Part shown: positions 1-10,330 of the stretch, one piece after another
Numbering within the stretch: position 1 is the stretch's first letter
Layout of the letters: each line of letters starts with the position of its first letter
From: Pomphorhynchus laevis
Lineage: Eukaryota > Acanthocephala > Palaeacanthocephala > Echinorhynchida > Pomphorhynchidae
Reading direction: 5' to 3'
DNA: 64,000 nucleotides
Assembly (NCBI GenBank): GCA_012934845.2
Contig: WNNJ02002339.1
Coordinates: forward strand, 90,977 to 154,976
Translations under genes and position numbers: made by a program
Notes under the pieces: generated by a model
Databases searched by the model: none
What the model was told of the DNA's origin: nothing
Seen by the model: the letters and a program-made list of their open reading frames with translations, nothing else

Positions 1-1203
1 CGTGAAATAATTGAGTTTAAGATTTTCCAATGAGATTTAGAGTTGGAAGATGACTCGAATTGATTTCGCCAAAAGATAGTCCGTTTAGTACGTATAAAAA
101 TAAGATGTGAACGGCGTAGAGAAAAGTAGGAATTACTGAGATTTGAAGGGAGTGAGTTGGGAGAACGTTTAAGAAAGCGATTATACACACGAAAAGAGTG
201 ACAGAGTCGACGCTTAGAAAGACTACATTCAGAATCGAACCAGGGAGCATGGCGCAAGCGCTGAGAGCGTCGGAGTCGACTAGGCAGAAGTTTATTGATG
301 ATAGACATAAGTTCAGAATCAAACAGAATGCAGAGATCATCGGGAGAGATAGTTAAGAGGAAGTGAAAAGAGTGAAGAATTGAGTAAGGCTGTGCAGAGA
401 ATAGGGATATCGAGAAGTTTCCAGGATCGACTTGGTGTGGATAATGGTGGAGGTGGAGAAGGAGGATGAGGACGAGTAAGAGTAAGAGTGACAAGGAAAT
501 GATCGGACAAACCAGGATCAGTAATTGACAAGGAAGTATAGTCATTGAAGCAGTTAGGGACAGCAATGATGTCGAGAGCACCGCCGAGAATATGAGTTGG
601 GCTTGTTGAAAGTAATTTATAGTTAAAATCAGAAAAAAGATTAGTTAAAGTGATAGAGTCAGAGTCAGACGGGCGATCAACACGAATGTTAAAGTCACCG
701 AGAACAAAAGAAGGAGTATAAGACAATAAACAGTGAGACATTAGATCTGCAAGGTCGTTAAAGAAGATAGGCGAGGGGGCAACTGAACCTGAACGGTATA
801 CAATCACAAGTTCTAAAGGGAAAGGAGTTGATAATCTGCATATGAGTAATTCGAACGAGGTGTAACGGATGTTAACGTTAATTTTACGTAAAGACATTGG
901 GTGACGAGCAATGGCAACAATACCGCCATGGTTTGAAGCAGTAGATGTATGATATGCAATTGGACGAGCTGATCCAACTAAAGAACAACCCGAGCGACAT
1001 AGACGACAAATTGCAAGATCGTCAGAGTCAGAGTGCCAGGACTCAGTAATGCAGAAAATATCGATAAGTAATTGATCGAAGATATCAAGGAGCATATCAG
1101 CTTTATGAAGAATGGAGCGAGTGTTGAATAGACTAAGAAGAAAAGTATGCTTAGGAGCGAGATTGACTAGCGAAGAAGACAAGGGGTAGAGATGGGACGC
1201 CAT
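1..1203 (-). pseudogene. LINE-A copy A ORF2, endonuclease domain plus start of linker, frameshifted
   Basis: ORF2 starts at an ATG at 1203 (MASHL), inside the end of ORF1. Residues 1-250 form an apurinic-type endonuclease that nicks target DNA to prime reverse transcription. Visible motifs are FNTRS (catalytic Asn), CITESW (catalytic Glu), VLGDFNI (Asp/Asn pair) and LSDHF (terminal Ser-Asp-His). The frame breaks near 345, where copy B reads gagaga and this copy reads gaga. The homologous linker continues in another frame (340-17). The polymerase domain lies outside the window. With the frameshift this copy cannot make full ORF2. Confidence 0.85.
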
Positions 1204-1565
1204 CGAATTTTTGGCCTTGTGTGTACAACGTGAAAATTTCCGTTGATTTGACGTATAGATAAGGATGACTCGCCGTTTGTTTCACGTCGATGTTTCTCAA
1301 TGCGAGCTAAATTGGGTTGGCAATATCAGAAGAGGAGCGGTCAGGAAAGATACGGCAAGTAGATGAAGTGGTAAGAAGTTTAAAACGTTGGGAGAGTACC
1401 GAAGAGGCATGTGAACTATGTCGGAAAACGATTTTTAAGAGTGGAGGACTGAGATGATTGGATTTAGTGGATTTGTTTAAACGAATAAAGGATACAGGAG
1501 CGATATTATTGAAGAGGGATAGATTGTCATCAGGAAGATGATATTTTCCTGATATTATCAGGTTG

Positions 1566-2642
1566 CTAGGATAGATCTGAAAGCAGATACATCGTCAACG
1601 ATCGAGATTGTGGAGACGCAGATTCGGAAAGCTTTAAGTTTGATATGATAATACAGCGATCGCGCGAAGGAGAACGATTTCGTTTAAGTGGTTGACTGAC
1701 AGAGCTGGTTGGAGTCGAGGCAGATGAGCAGATAGAAGTGGGAATGACAGGGATGCTTGATAGAGAATTAATATTGGTCGGAGCAAGTGTGACAGGAGCG
1801 GGGTGTTGAATCGGTTGATCAGAGATGTGACTGGAGATGATTTTAAATGAAGGATGTAAATTATTTGGAAGTGTTACGTGGGAGGTAGAGTAAGGAGAAT
1901 TAAGATAGGTTGGGGCATGAGTGACAGGAATAGAGTGTTGAATCACTTGATCGTAAATGTTACTGGAAATGATTTTGATGAAAGGATGTAAATTATTGAG
2001 AAGTGATACGTGGGAGGTAGAGTAAGAAGAATTAAGATAGGTTGGAGCATGTGTAACAGGAATGGAGTGTTGAATCGGTTGATCGGAGGTGTTACTTGAT
2101 ATGATTTTTATGGAATGATGTAATTTATAGTGATGTGATATATGGGAGGTAGAGTAAGGAGTTCGTGAAGAGAATAAAGAAGTTTGAGATTTATTTAGAT
2201 TGGGAGAGAAAAATAAAATAGGAGGTACGAGATGAAAAGCTTTATCGTTAGCATTGTTAGAATTAGGAAGATGAATGGAAGTTTGGTTCGTAGTTGAACG
2301 AAAAGTGTGTGAGAGAATAGGTTCAATAATGGGATTATAAGATGCGAAGTCAGGTGTTGATGCGAGGGAAACATCTAAAACAGTATTGGTCTGAGTGGTC
2401 GTGTGTGATACAGAAAAAGAGGAGCAGGATAACTGTAGTAGTCGTACTGATGTACAAAAACCGAATGTGAAGTGTTTACGTTTATACACCGAGCGTTCAG
2501 ATATTTTAACACGAACAAATGTCCATACATCACAATCTTTGGAATCGCATCTGACTTCAAAACTGGTATAACCATCATTGTATTTTAATGTGGAAGATGC
2601 TTGATCAAGAACAGGGATCTGAGATCGCGCTTTTCTAGGCAT
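1566..2642 (-). CDS. LINE-A copy A ORF1 protein, C-terminally truncated
   Basis: The 358-aa frame starts MPRKARSQ and carries a compact Cys-rich motif near residues 32-65 (CDSKDCDVWTFVRVKI followed by a further Cys), probably a zinc-binding finger for RNA or DNA binding. Residues about 175-300 are three tandem copies of a 43-aa repeat rich in Ser, Thr, Asn and His. The frame ends early. An extra stretch of about 25 bp near 1535-1560, absent from copy B, shifts the frame, while in copy B the homologous C-terminus reads on as an Arg/Lys-rich helix into the ORF2 start. ORF1 proteins usually package element RNA; that role is assumed here from position. Confidence 0.75.
   Translation of the reverse strand: MPRKARSQIPVLDQASSTLKYNDGYTSFEVRCDSKDCDVWTFVRVKISERSVYKRKHFTFGFCTSVRLLQLSCSSFSVSHTTTQTNTVLDVSLASTPDFASYNPIIEPILSHTFRSTTNQTSIHLPNSNNANDKAFHLVPPILFFSPNLNKSQTSLFSSRTPYSTSHISHHYKLHHSIKIISSNTSDQPIQHSIPVTHAPTYLNSSYSTSHVSLLNNLHPFIKIISSNIYDQVIQHSIPVTHAPTYLNSPYSTSHVTLPNNLHPSFKIISSHISDQPIQHPAPVTLAPTNINSLSSIPVIPTSICSSASTPTSSVSQPLKRNRSPSRDRCIIISNLKLSESASPQSRSLTMYLLSDLS
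1804..2190 (-). repeat. 129-bp coding minisatellite inside LINE-A ORF1, three units
   Basis: Three head-to-tail units of about 129 bp (43 codons) encode a repeat with the core KIISSN..DQPIQHS..VT. Copy B has only two units at 14876-15080. The unit length is a multiple of three, so the copy-number change keeps the frame. Confidence 0.85.
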
Positions 2643-2994
2643 GACCTTTTATCGAGAGATTAAGCTCAATCCGCGAGCGTAGCGAGCGGAACCGACAGGA
2701 AGAATCTGGAACTGGCAGAATAATCTGGAATGTAAGTAGTTAATTAGCAAGAAAGTTTTAACTTTCAAGAAAAGTTATAAGTGATCAAGTTAATTACAAT
2801 CGTCAATTTCATATCGTCAATTTCAGATAGTAAATGCCAAATAGTCAATTGGGTTAAAAAGTTCTTGATTAAAACTTCTTACAATTAACGTTCATTGTCA
2901 AAGTGTACCGAAATATATTCCTCAACGATCACTCACATGCCATGATAAGGATCGGAACGAAACAACAATGAACACGTATCACGTCTCTTGTGTC

Positions 2995-4125
2995 GGGTTG
3001 ACAAGGTTGCATGCAGAGCTATTGCCCAGATGGCTATGTCCCGCATGCCGCGGAGTCTGACAACCATCAGTTGGTGCATCCGTTAATCTCGATATCGACA
3101 TTGAGACGTATATAACCAAGTGTCAGAGTAGTGTCAAGAGTTGACCCAAAATACCCAAAGGAGCTTTAATCCCTTTCGTCGATGCTTACGAAAAAACTCT
3201 AAGAGAAGCGATCGAACATATGATACTTGAGAAATGGGGGAGACTACTATGTTTTTGGTATTTTTAGCCTTCGACGACCCGAATTATCTATCGGTACGAG
3301 ACAATCCTCTCTTACCACAAAAGTAGAACAACAATTAACGACTTCATGGAATTAAGCGGCATACCCAGCTCACCGCCTGAAAGACAGTTCACCAACAACA
3401 ATATAAAGATTAACGAATATCATAATGGAAAAGGAGTGGCAGCAAAATTCGCTGATGGCGATATCAAGGGAGCTGTACGTGAAATATCTTCTTCTGGCAA
3501 CCTTGCGATACATAATGATGAAACATTGAAAGCTTTATCGCTCATAATCAACCTGCTCCACCGAATCCGTTACTCCCACTACCCCAGACAATACGATAAT
3601 CGCAGCGTCAGTCCAGCAGGATACGGACAGACAGGCAATAAACGAGTTTGGATCAGGATCATCCGGAGGTCCGGATGGGCTTCGACCGGGACAACTGCGT
3701 AGCTTACTACCGCAAGAGGTATAAGAAGCCGGAATACGCCTGTCAGCAACGTTAACAAACCTCGTGAACGCTGTTCTTAAAGGTGACGTACCTGAGACAG
3801 TTCAAAAGATTTTCTACGGAGCTAATTTAGTGGCCTTGAACAAGAAAGGTGGAGGAATTCGCCCAATTGCGGTGGGTAATACACTAAGTCGCCTAGTTGT
3901 AAAGGCCGCAGCCAAACAAGTTAATATACGAATCGGCCAACAGATGCGTCCAAATCAACCGGGTTTGACTACGCGAGGAGGCTGCAAAGCAGCAGCCCAA
4001 TAACACAAAGATATTTGACGGATTTCAACCGACGTAGAGTACTCCTGAAAATCGACATGCGGGACGCTTACAATTCAATTCATCGAATTGTTGATGTTCC
4101 ATGTATAACAGCGGTCTGAGTCGAC
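2995..4125 (+). pseudogene. LINE-D-type RLE retrotransposon fragment, 5' half of RT, multiply broken
   Basis: Plus-strand pieces match the order of LINE-D at 27.7-28.7 kb. First comes a PKYPKGALIPF-like region near 3150-3210, which parallels the IPKGARYHKAKAF stretch of LINE-D. Next is a segment with KFADGDIKGAVREISSSG (3346-3702), then the RT fingers VALNKKGGGIRPIAVGNTLSR (3764-4003). Finally a frame-shifted motif A, VLLKIDMRDAYNSIHR, is seen at about 4035-4085. The match ends near 4090-4125, before motif B, so the palm is incomplete. Several stops and frameshifts make this a dead fragment. Confidence 0.8.
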
Positions 4126-4244
4126 TAAGAGATATCATCAAGTTTATTTATTGAGCAAAAATCTGTTTCGTTATCGTTCAGAACGTCTCCACCGTTTGAG
4201 TGGTCATTCTTCATTAGCTTACCTACTAGGGCAGCACAACAGAA

Positions 4245-4415
4245 GCCTCAGAGGAAATTCTGATTTGAAATGTTGTCCTCGTCAGTAAAAGGAATGGCAA
4301 CGTGAGTCCAAACATTGCAGTTCTTGTTGTCGCATCCAATTTGCTTTTCGATGTAAGCTTCCTTGACGGACTTGAGTTGTTGGCCGACATTTTAAGTTAG
4401 CTTTCTCTTTGCCAT
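4245..4415 (-). pseudogene. Remnant of a LINE ORF1 zinc-finger N-terminus, related to LINE-A ORF1
   Basis: Read on the minus strand from the ATG at 4415, MAKRKLT is followed, after one frameshift, by KSVKEAYIEKQIG and CDNKNCNVWTHVAIPF. This parallels MPRKARSQ and CDSKDCDVWTFVRVKI of LINE-A ORF1 in spacing and in the C-x4-C-x2-W core. It is too diverged to be LINE-A itself, so I read it as a sister family. The pieces are short and broken, so certainty is moderate. Confidence 0.55.
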
Positions 4416-4425
4416 AATAAAATGT

Positions 4426-4846
4426 TAATTAGTTAGTTATAATCAAAAATGTTTAAACTCCGTTAGGCTGCAAGTCGTTAGTTGTAAGTAGTTCGCGTTA
4501 GTTGTAAGTAGTCGTTAGTTGTAAGTAGCGAGCGGATGTCGTCGATAATTGATGGTTGTCGATAATTGTCAAGTGGATGGTCGTCTATGGTTGTCGTCGA
4601 AGGTTTTCGTTGGTTGTCGTCTAAGATTAGAATGTTGTATTTATGTATGTTATTTATTGTAATTAGCTCAAATTTCCCAATCTATCGTTCTAAGATTGAA
4701 TAGATCAAAAAACTCCGTATTTTTATCTCGATGTAGGTTAGTTTCATATTTTTTCGAACATTAAGGCTGATCAATTATTATGAGCAAATAGATCAAAGAT
4801 GTCAAATAGACAACATCGCAAACAGATCCAGAACGAGTAGTCTAGC
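4426..4846. repeat. GT-rich short tandem repeats next to the LINE-B 3' end
   Basis: Near 4480-4530 the sequence gttagttgtaagtag occurs three times with small spacers. It is followed to about 4625 by many ggttgtcgt-like units. The block lies directly after the LINE-B ORF2 stop (4847, minus), so it may be part of that element's 3' untranslated tail. Similar ggttgtcgt units occur at the LINE-B 5' end (8331-8392). No gene is seen here. Confidence 0.5.
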
Positions 4847-6838
4847 TTACACTGATATCATGCCTATTGAAGTCAAACGATCACTATAACTCATCATTTT
4901 ACATCTTCGAACGAGCTTGCTGCCACGACGTAGAATTCTATCCAAATTTCTCATTTCACCTCTTGTAGAAGGGAATGATGCCTGGATAGCATATTCGATA
5001 TGGGGACGAACAAGCGCATTATATAGCCGAGCAAAACACTGAGGAGATATTGACAAGAAACAAGTTTTAATTAGATAAATCATCTTCCTTGCTGAACAGC
5101 AACGTCTTTCAGTATCCATTCTAGTTTTAAATGACGATTGCATAAGTATGCCAAGATCACAAACCTGATTGGTCGAAATGATACTATATGTCCCGACACT
5201 ATACAAGGAAGACACATTGGACCTGCCGAGACGAATGTGTGAGCACTTAGAAATGTTTAACAATACCCCAGTATTAACACTCTATGTATAAACCCTGTCA
5301 ATGTCACGCTGTAAGTGAATATGGTCATCTGCAGATATAACCTCACACCAGATTTTGATGTCGTTAGCAAATGCTAAACACGGACAATCGAGCTGTGTGA
5401 GTAAACTGTTCATGAACATGTTAAACAATAAAGGTCCTAGTACAGAACCCTGAGGAACTCCAGACGTAATTAAATGTGGTGAGGATAGGGTACTACCAAC
5501 TCGTACTCTGAAAGATCTATTAGATAGAAAATCTCTAATCCATCCTATAACTGAGCTATTAATGCCATAGCTGGCCACTGTTTGAATGAGGAGACTATGG
5601 GGAACACGATCAAACGCACGATTAAAATCGAACAGAATAACGTCAACTGCCTTTCTTTGAGACATAGATTCAATCCAGGCCTCACGGGCAGACAAAAGGT
5701 TGGTAAGGCAAGAACGTCCTTTTCTGAAGCCATGTTGCATAAAGCTATGCTGACCTGATATGCTCAAGTGTCTGAATATATGTTCGTGGATGATCCTTTC
5801 CAGTACCTTACACAAATGACTTGTAAGACTTATAGCTCGACAGTTTTCTGATATCCTCGGGTCACCCTTTTTGAATACCGGCACCACTATCGCACTCTTC
5901 CATTCAGACGGTACCTTCATGCTATGCAGAGATGCCTGAAACAAGCTAGTGACCGAAGGAGCCAAATGTTGACTCAACACCCTGAGTAGATGCCGATGAA
6001 TATCATCAGAATCTGAAGAAGATGAAGACGACAAATGTGATAACCTCCATGCCACATCATCCACATTGAATACAATGGAAGCACTAATGCATGTAGGAAA
6101 ACTGACTGACTGAACACTATCTCCTATGGTCGAACTAGCATTATGTAGATCAAATGCATTAGCAAACTCATTAGCAACGTCAGAAGGGGAATCAAGTAAC
6201 TTACCGTTTGATGATAATCTAGTGATTGCACAATAAGTACGCGTACTTTGACGAACATATGACCAAAAGCGTTTGGGCGAGCTATTTAAAGATTGCACAA
6301 TTTGGTCCTCATACTCCATACGTTTCTTAATTCTGAGGCGTTTATATGCATTGCGAGCAAGTTTGAATTGAGCAATCAAATTATCTTTGTGCCTACACTT
6401 TCTGAACAAAGTGTTGCGTCTTTTGAGAGCTTCACGTAGACTACTGTCAAACCACGGAGGTTTCTTATGAGCAGTTTTACGTATTAATCTACGAGGAGCA
6501 AAATAATCAGATATACGAATTAGTAAATCTCGAATGAAATGCCAACGTTCCTGGCTTTCAACATCACCACACTCAAAGTTCAACGAGGACACAAACTGTT
6601 GTAACATCTCAACATCAACATGATGCCATGATCTCTTCGTCAATGAAGGTTCGGCATCAATTGCAAGAATATCTGAAGCTATAGTCAGCTTAAACACCAA
6701 AACACAGTGATCACTTCCTCCTATTGGAGGATTGTGGGATAGGTCACATATCTGACCATCTCTTTGAGAAAATACAAGATCAAGTATAGAACGTACGCTA
6801 TCAGTGCAAAATCTAGTAGGAGCAGATACATGCTGAAT
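4847..6838 (-). pseudogene. LINE-B (CR1-like) ORF2: endonuclease C-end, reverse transcriptase and C-terminal domain, inactivated
   Basis: An open minus-strand frame from about 6838 holds the endonuclease end (GGSDHCVLVFKL), a basic linker, then RT motifs in order: VPVFKKGDPRISENCRAISL, the HGFRKGRSC region, motif A VILFDFNRAFDRVPH, motif B SGVPQGSVLGPLLFN and motif C LAFANDIKIW. A TAG at 5284-5282 interrupts VYT*SVNTG where related proteins have Trp. The frame then continues unbroken to 4847 (KCSHIRLG through the DRILRRGSKLV region). The usual F-A-D-D catalytic box reads F-A-N-D, so the polymerase would be dead even without the stop. Confidence 0.9.
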
Positions 6839-6960
6839 GAGTAATCAGCTCATCATTTAAAATGGCTAATCTGGGTGTTTAATAAAGAACACCCAATGAA
6901 ACGTGGATGCTATATATAATAAGATCATATTAAGCACTCACAAGTTCCTTCTCCATTTGA

Positions 6961-7305
6961 TTATCTTACAATATTGCTAATAACGGTCCTATCCTGAACA
7001 TAAAGTGCTACTCCACCACCCCTCTTAGGAGGGCATCTATCTGAACGTAATAATTGATAACCTGGAATAGATACTACGTTATGAAGAATGGCATCGTGTA
7101 ACCACGTCTCAGAAATAGCCAACACGTCTGTATGCATAGAATGCGTCCAAACTCTAACGTCATCAAGATTCGAAATTAAACTACGAATATTAGTGTAGCC
7201 AATGATAGGAGCACGTTGAGACGTGCAACCCTGAGAATGCACATCAGCATTCGGAATCAAACAATCGAAGCAAATGAGATCGCCATCGTTACGAGTGGAC
7301 GCCAA
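6961..7305 (-). pseudogene. LINE-B ORF2 N-terminus: endonuclease fragment
   Basis: The frame carries IGYTNIRSL (catalytic Asn region), VLAISETWLHD (catalytic Glu) and RGGGVALYV, the first half of an apurinic-type endonuclease. About 120 bp of unrelated sequence (6839-6960) sits between this and the endonuclease C-terminus, so the middle of the domain, including the GDFN motif, is lost. The codon at the expected start is TTG (7305), in the same context (TTGGCGTCC) as the ATGGCGTCC that begins LINE-A ORF2. Confidence 0.8.
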
Positions 7306-8024
7306 CGCACAAACGGCCTTTTCCAGACAACTCGAAAATCCAGAATAACTAGGTTATCTTCTCCCTCCAAAATGCGACGATTCAACTCAATCCTAGCTTC
7401 CCTCATCATGCTTCTTTCCTCCATCGAATAATCAGGACGGATACGAACTATATCACCACGCAATTTGTTCGAAACAGACATCACGAATCCAGCCTGTTCA
7501 TTAGTTTCAAATACCACCTTTAACAACCTCGGGAAATCCAACCGCTTACCTAAACGATATAGACCAAGCACCTTAATTTGTCCGACAAAGTCGCGGCTCT
7601 CGCCTGCGCATATCTGAGTTAATACGGAATGTACATGGTCTAAATCCGCGTACATTTTTCTCTGCTTGGTGTATGATTCGACACCTGGAAAGGTCAATTC
7701 TTCGCCTGCGGGGCTATTGCTGGAGATGCTCTGATGAACCTCTTCGGTCACTGTACCGCACATGCGTGAGTGCCAACTACCCATTGTCCAGATACGAAGC
7801 GACCTTGCCTGTTTGCTAGTATCTCTCGACCAATTGATAGGTGTACATAAAGTATCTTCTGAGGAAAGACAGAGTTTATTCAATGTCAAGTGATTCGATT
7901 GGTGAGGTTTTGAAGAGGATGAGATCAACTTTGTGATCTGATTTCTGAGATCATCAATTTGTGCTCGGAGTTCATTGATTTGATATGTTGCACATAGCCC
8001 ACACGTGAAATGGCTACTGTTCAC
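7257..8024 (-). CDS. LINE-B ORF1 protein (nucleic-acid chaperone-like)
   Basis: This is an uninterrupted 255-aa frame. Residues about 1-15 carry CGLC, a possible half zinc finger. Residues about 17-40 (INELRAQIDDLRNQITKL) look like a coiled coil. Residues about 150-235 (IKVLGLYRLGKR, then LRGDIVRIRPDYS and the REARIELNRRILEGEDNL stretch) resemble the RNA-binding C-domain of CR1-type ORF1 proteins. No ATG is present near the 5' end; the first usable codon is GTG at 8024, so the true start may be lost. It overlaps the start of ORF2 by 49 bp, as in LINE-A. Confidence 0.75.
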   Translation of the reverse strand: MNSSHFTCGLCATYQINELRAQIDDLRNQITKLISSSSKPHQSNHLTLNKLCLSSEDTLCTPINWSRDTSKQARSLRIWTMGSWHSRMCGTVTEEVHQSISSNSPAGEELTFPGVESYTKQRKMYADLDHVHSVLTQICAGESRDFVGQIKVLGLYRLGKRLDFPRLLKVVFETNEQAGFVMSVSNKLRGDIVRIRPDYSMEERSMMREARIELNRRILEGEDNLVILDFRVVWKRPFVRWRPLVTMAISFASIV

Positions 8025-8460
8025 TGCCTGATATTTAATATAGTGAACAAGGATGCTCCAGCATCGACAATCTTATTGATAGCAAGCCACCTTTTTTTCA
8101 GAATATTGCACTGTTTGGTCAGAGACACGCTGTTTTCTGCGCCTGTTTGCCACCGTTATTTTCGTCATTGTCGGCTTCATTATGGATGTCCAATGATTGT
8201 ATGTTATGTACTTTATGTTTCGTACTTCTCGTCCTAATGTAACTCGTACGCGGAAGTTGGTGTAAAGTAGGTTTGATTAATTGTAAGATAATCCCGGTAA
8301 CTAGTCAAGCAATTCGTAATTTTATCGTAAGGTTGTCGTGAGGGTTTCGTGATGTTGTCGTGAGGGTTTCGTGAGGTTGTCGTGATTTAATAACCGTACA
8401 TGATTCAATAATCGTACATTCAATAATCGCACAAGATTCAATAATCGACAGAACGAAAAC
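8025..8460 (-). mobile_element. LINE-B 5' untranslated region with short tandem repeats
   Basis: This is upstream of ORF1 on the minus strand. It contains about 2.7 units of a 22-bp gttgtcgtgagggtttcgtg repeat (8331-8392), followed by four diverged attcaataatcg units (8391-8458). Short tandem repeats at the 5' end also occur in LINE-A copy B. Promoter function is not shown. Confidence 0.5.
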
Positions 8461-8462
8461 TA

Positions 8463-8938
8463 GTACCGTTTCTTCATTATTTTGATTCATCAGTGCCAGG
8501 TACCTCACACTACTGGATGCAGAGGAGGGCCGGCAAACGACACTTGTATGTCAAAACATACAAAGAGCTAGAAAATTTGTAGCAAACTAAGTATTTATTA
8601 CATGCTTCACCAAAAGAATCATTAACCAAGATCACTGGCTAATGCTAGCGCATCCTCTCTATTTATCTGCCAACTTATTATATTTTACGAGAAAATGAGA
8701 GATTTCCGTGAGAAATTTTTTGTATATCGATGTGGCAGCCACGAAAGAATCGACAAAACGATAACTAGTACCGTTTCGTCATTATTTTGACTTATCAGTG
8801 CCAGGTAGCTCCCACTACTGGATGTAGAGGAAGACTGTCTGACGAAATGGTTATAGTTATCGTTTTGTGGATTCTTTCGTGGCTGCCACATCGATATACA
8901 AATAATTTCTCACGGAAATCTCTCATTTTTTCGTAAAA
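8463..8938. repeat. Foldback element with 99-bp inverted arms, plus a direct repeat of its loop
   Basis: Arms at about 8682-8780 and 8841-8938 are reverse complements with few mismatches. They share gtggcagccacgaaagaatc and the flanking cgatataca. The loop (about 8781-8840), with its left shoulder from 8765, is repeated directly at 8463-8530 (cagtgccaggta.ctc.cactactggatg). Open frames here (8685-8891, 8305-8508) are by-products of the repeat. No transposase is encoded, so this is a non-autonomous foldback. Confidence 0.85.
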
Positions 8939-9469
8939 GATTCAATAAGAAAATTGTCAGGTTTCCAAATTTTTTAACATTATGAATTTTTATTTTTTTA
9001 ATTTTTATATAAATTGTTCATTATTCTATAATTATTTTTAGGCTCCCGCAAATGGGTCTATGCATATTTCACAGTAAATATAATAATAAGATAAAAACGC
9101 TCATCCAATTGAAGCTATTCCAGTCATCGCGTTCCCCATGGGTCGAGTAAATTCACCGATTTGAGTTCGTGGAGACTACACGCAGCACGAAATAGAACTC
9201 GCGAGTGTGATGCTTAATCGTCGTCGTAAGTGCGGGATCATATCGTTATAGCTTCGTTGTAGCTTGGAGGACATTTTTGCATTAATTGTCTGCGTGAGTC
9301 GTGTCGCCGTCGAACCGAAACCTCTAGTAGCTGCCAAATAGTAAGAAAGACGAGTGTTCAATATCACTGATCCGTTCCTGATACTCGTTTTTTTGTTCTC
9401 CTGGTAGTTAAAACTTGCATCGACAGTGTTCAGGTGATAATATGGAGCCAAGTGGTTAAATATACAGAC

Positions 9470-10330
9470 ATCGATAAATGTCCGCTCTAATATTGAAATC
9501 CAAAATCATTTGCAACGGGCTGGAGTAAGGATTCAATCGCTACCCCATTGCAAATATCAGATCAGGCGGAGGCCAAAACACCTCTTATCTCATTGTGACT
9601 TATAATTGGGAGATCCCCCCTTCTGCATGACAATGCATGGGTTAGGCAGAGATCATCTCCGCATGCGTACTTTGTCGGCAGGCTAGATAGGACCAGTTAT
9701 ATTTTGCATCAGCATTATCCTGAAATTCGAGTTTGGTCATGTCAAATCCCAATGCCTTAAGAGGTTTCGTTTGAAGCCAGCTTGAAGCCCCTTTTACGGA
9801 TGCGCACTTTAGGAGCTGTATATTTGGACTTGAAGCACGTTCACGTAGATCATCAAGTAGTGAAGCGGAGCGCATTCTGTTATCACTAGTAATATCTTTC
9901 AAAGCGTGGTTCTGAAACACATCAACTTCGAGAATGTTATCCGACAGGTCGAAAGCTCTACATAACCACACTGAAGTGTTGAACACGAACTGAGTGTCTA
10001 CGCAATAATCTCGAAGACCCACACATCCTTAACATAAAGGGAGACTACAAATCAACTGTTCATTCTCGTCTAGTGTGTGCCCAAACACATAGGAAGCAAA
10101 TTGCCCGAATATAAGCTGTCTGATTTCAGATAAGCAACCTGGACCACACTGGGTAGTCATGCATAAATGCAGCCACTTTGATTGGGTTGCCTCTACGTAG
10201 GCAACATATGCTGACTGGGCATCAAACTTTGCGCCATTGACAAGTTTCCTGGTCATGCAAGACCACTTGGATATGAGCTCATCACTCATTTTCTTATTAA
10301 ATTCAGTACTCCATCATGTGATCCCAGCAG
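9470..10330 (-). pseudogene. LINE-C (RLE-type non-LTR retrotransposon) C-terminal half
   Basis: The minus-strand frame 10289-10029 (AYVAYVEATQSKWLHLC) is followed directly by 10022-9642, which contains KGASSWLQTKPLKALGF, a block typical of the region between RT and nuclease in this family. After one frameshift the zinc-knuckle and nuclease entry is seen near 9640-9520: LTHALSC, then HNEIRG. The parallel copy at 60.1-62.0 kb has the same order of blocks. The RT is missing (5' truncation near 10330), and the nuclease end is interrupted by stops near 9480. Confidence 0.75.

Larger units (their letters stand above)
1..2735 (-). mobile_element. LINE-A copy A (CR1/L2-like non-LTR retrotransposon), cut by the window edge
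   Basis: On the minus strand this holds, in element order, a 5' leader (about 2735-2643), ORF1 (2642-1566), and the start of ORF2 (from 1203 down). The rest of ORF2 lies beyond the left edge. It is closely similar to copy B at 11.3-15.7 kb along its whole length, which shows that it is an interspersed repeat and not a host gene. Relative to copy B it has an extra 129-bp repeat in ORF1, an extra stretch of about 25 bp near 1535-1560, and a 2-bp loss near 345. The endonuclease and RT sequence types fit the CR1/L2 branch. The clade is inferred by eye. Confidence 0.85.

Noticed and set aside
7216-7431. Plus-strand 71-aa frame over the LINE-B ORF junction
   Set aside because: Antisense to well-supported ORF1 and ORF2 motifs.
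9176-9451. 91-aa minus-strand frame
   Set aside because: It lies just beyond the nuclease end of LINE-C and shows no motif of its own. It is possibly LINE-C 3' sequence, not a gene.
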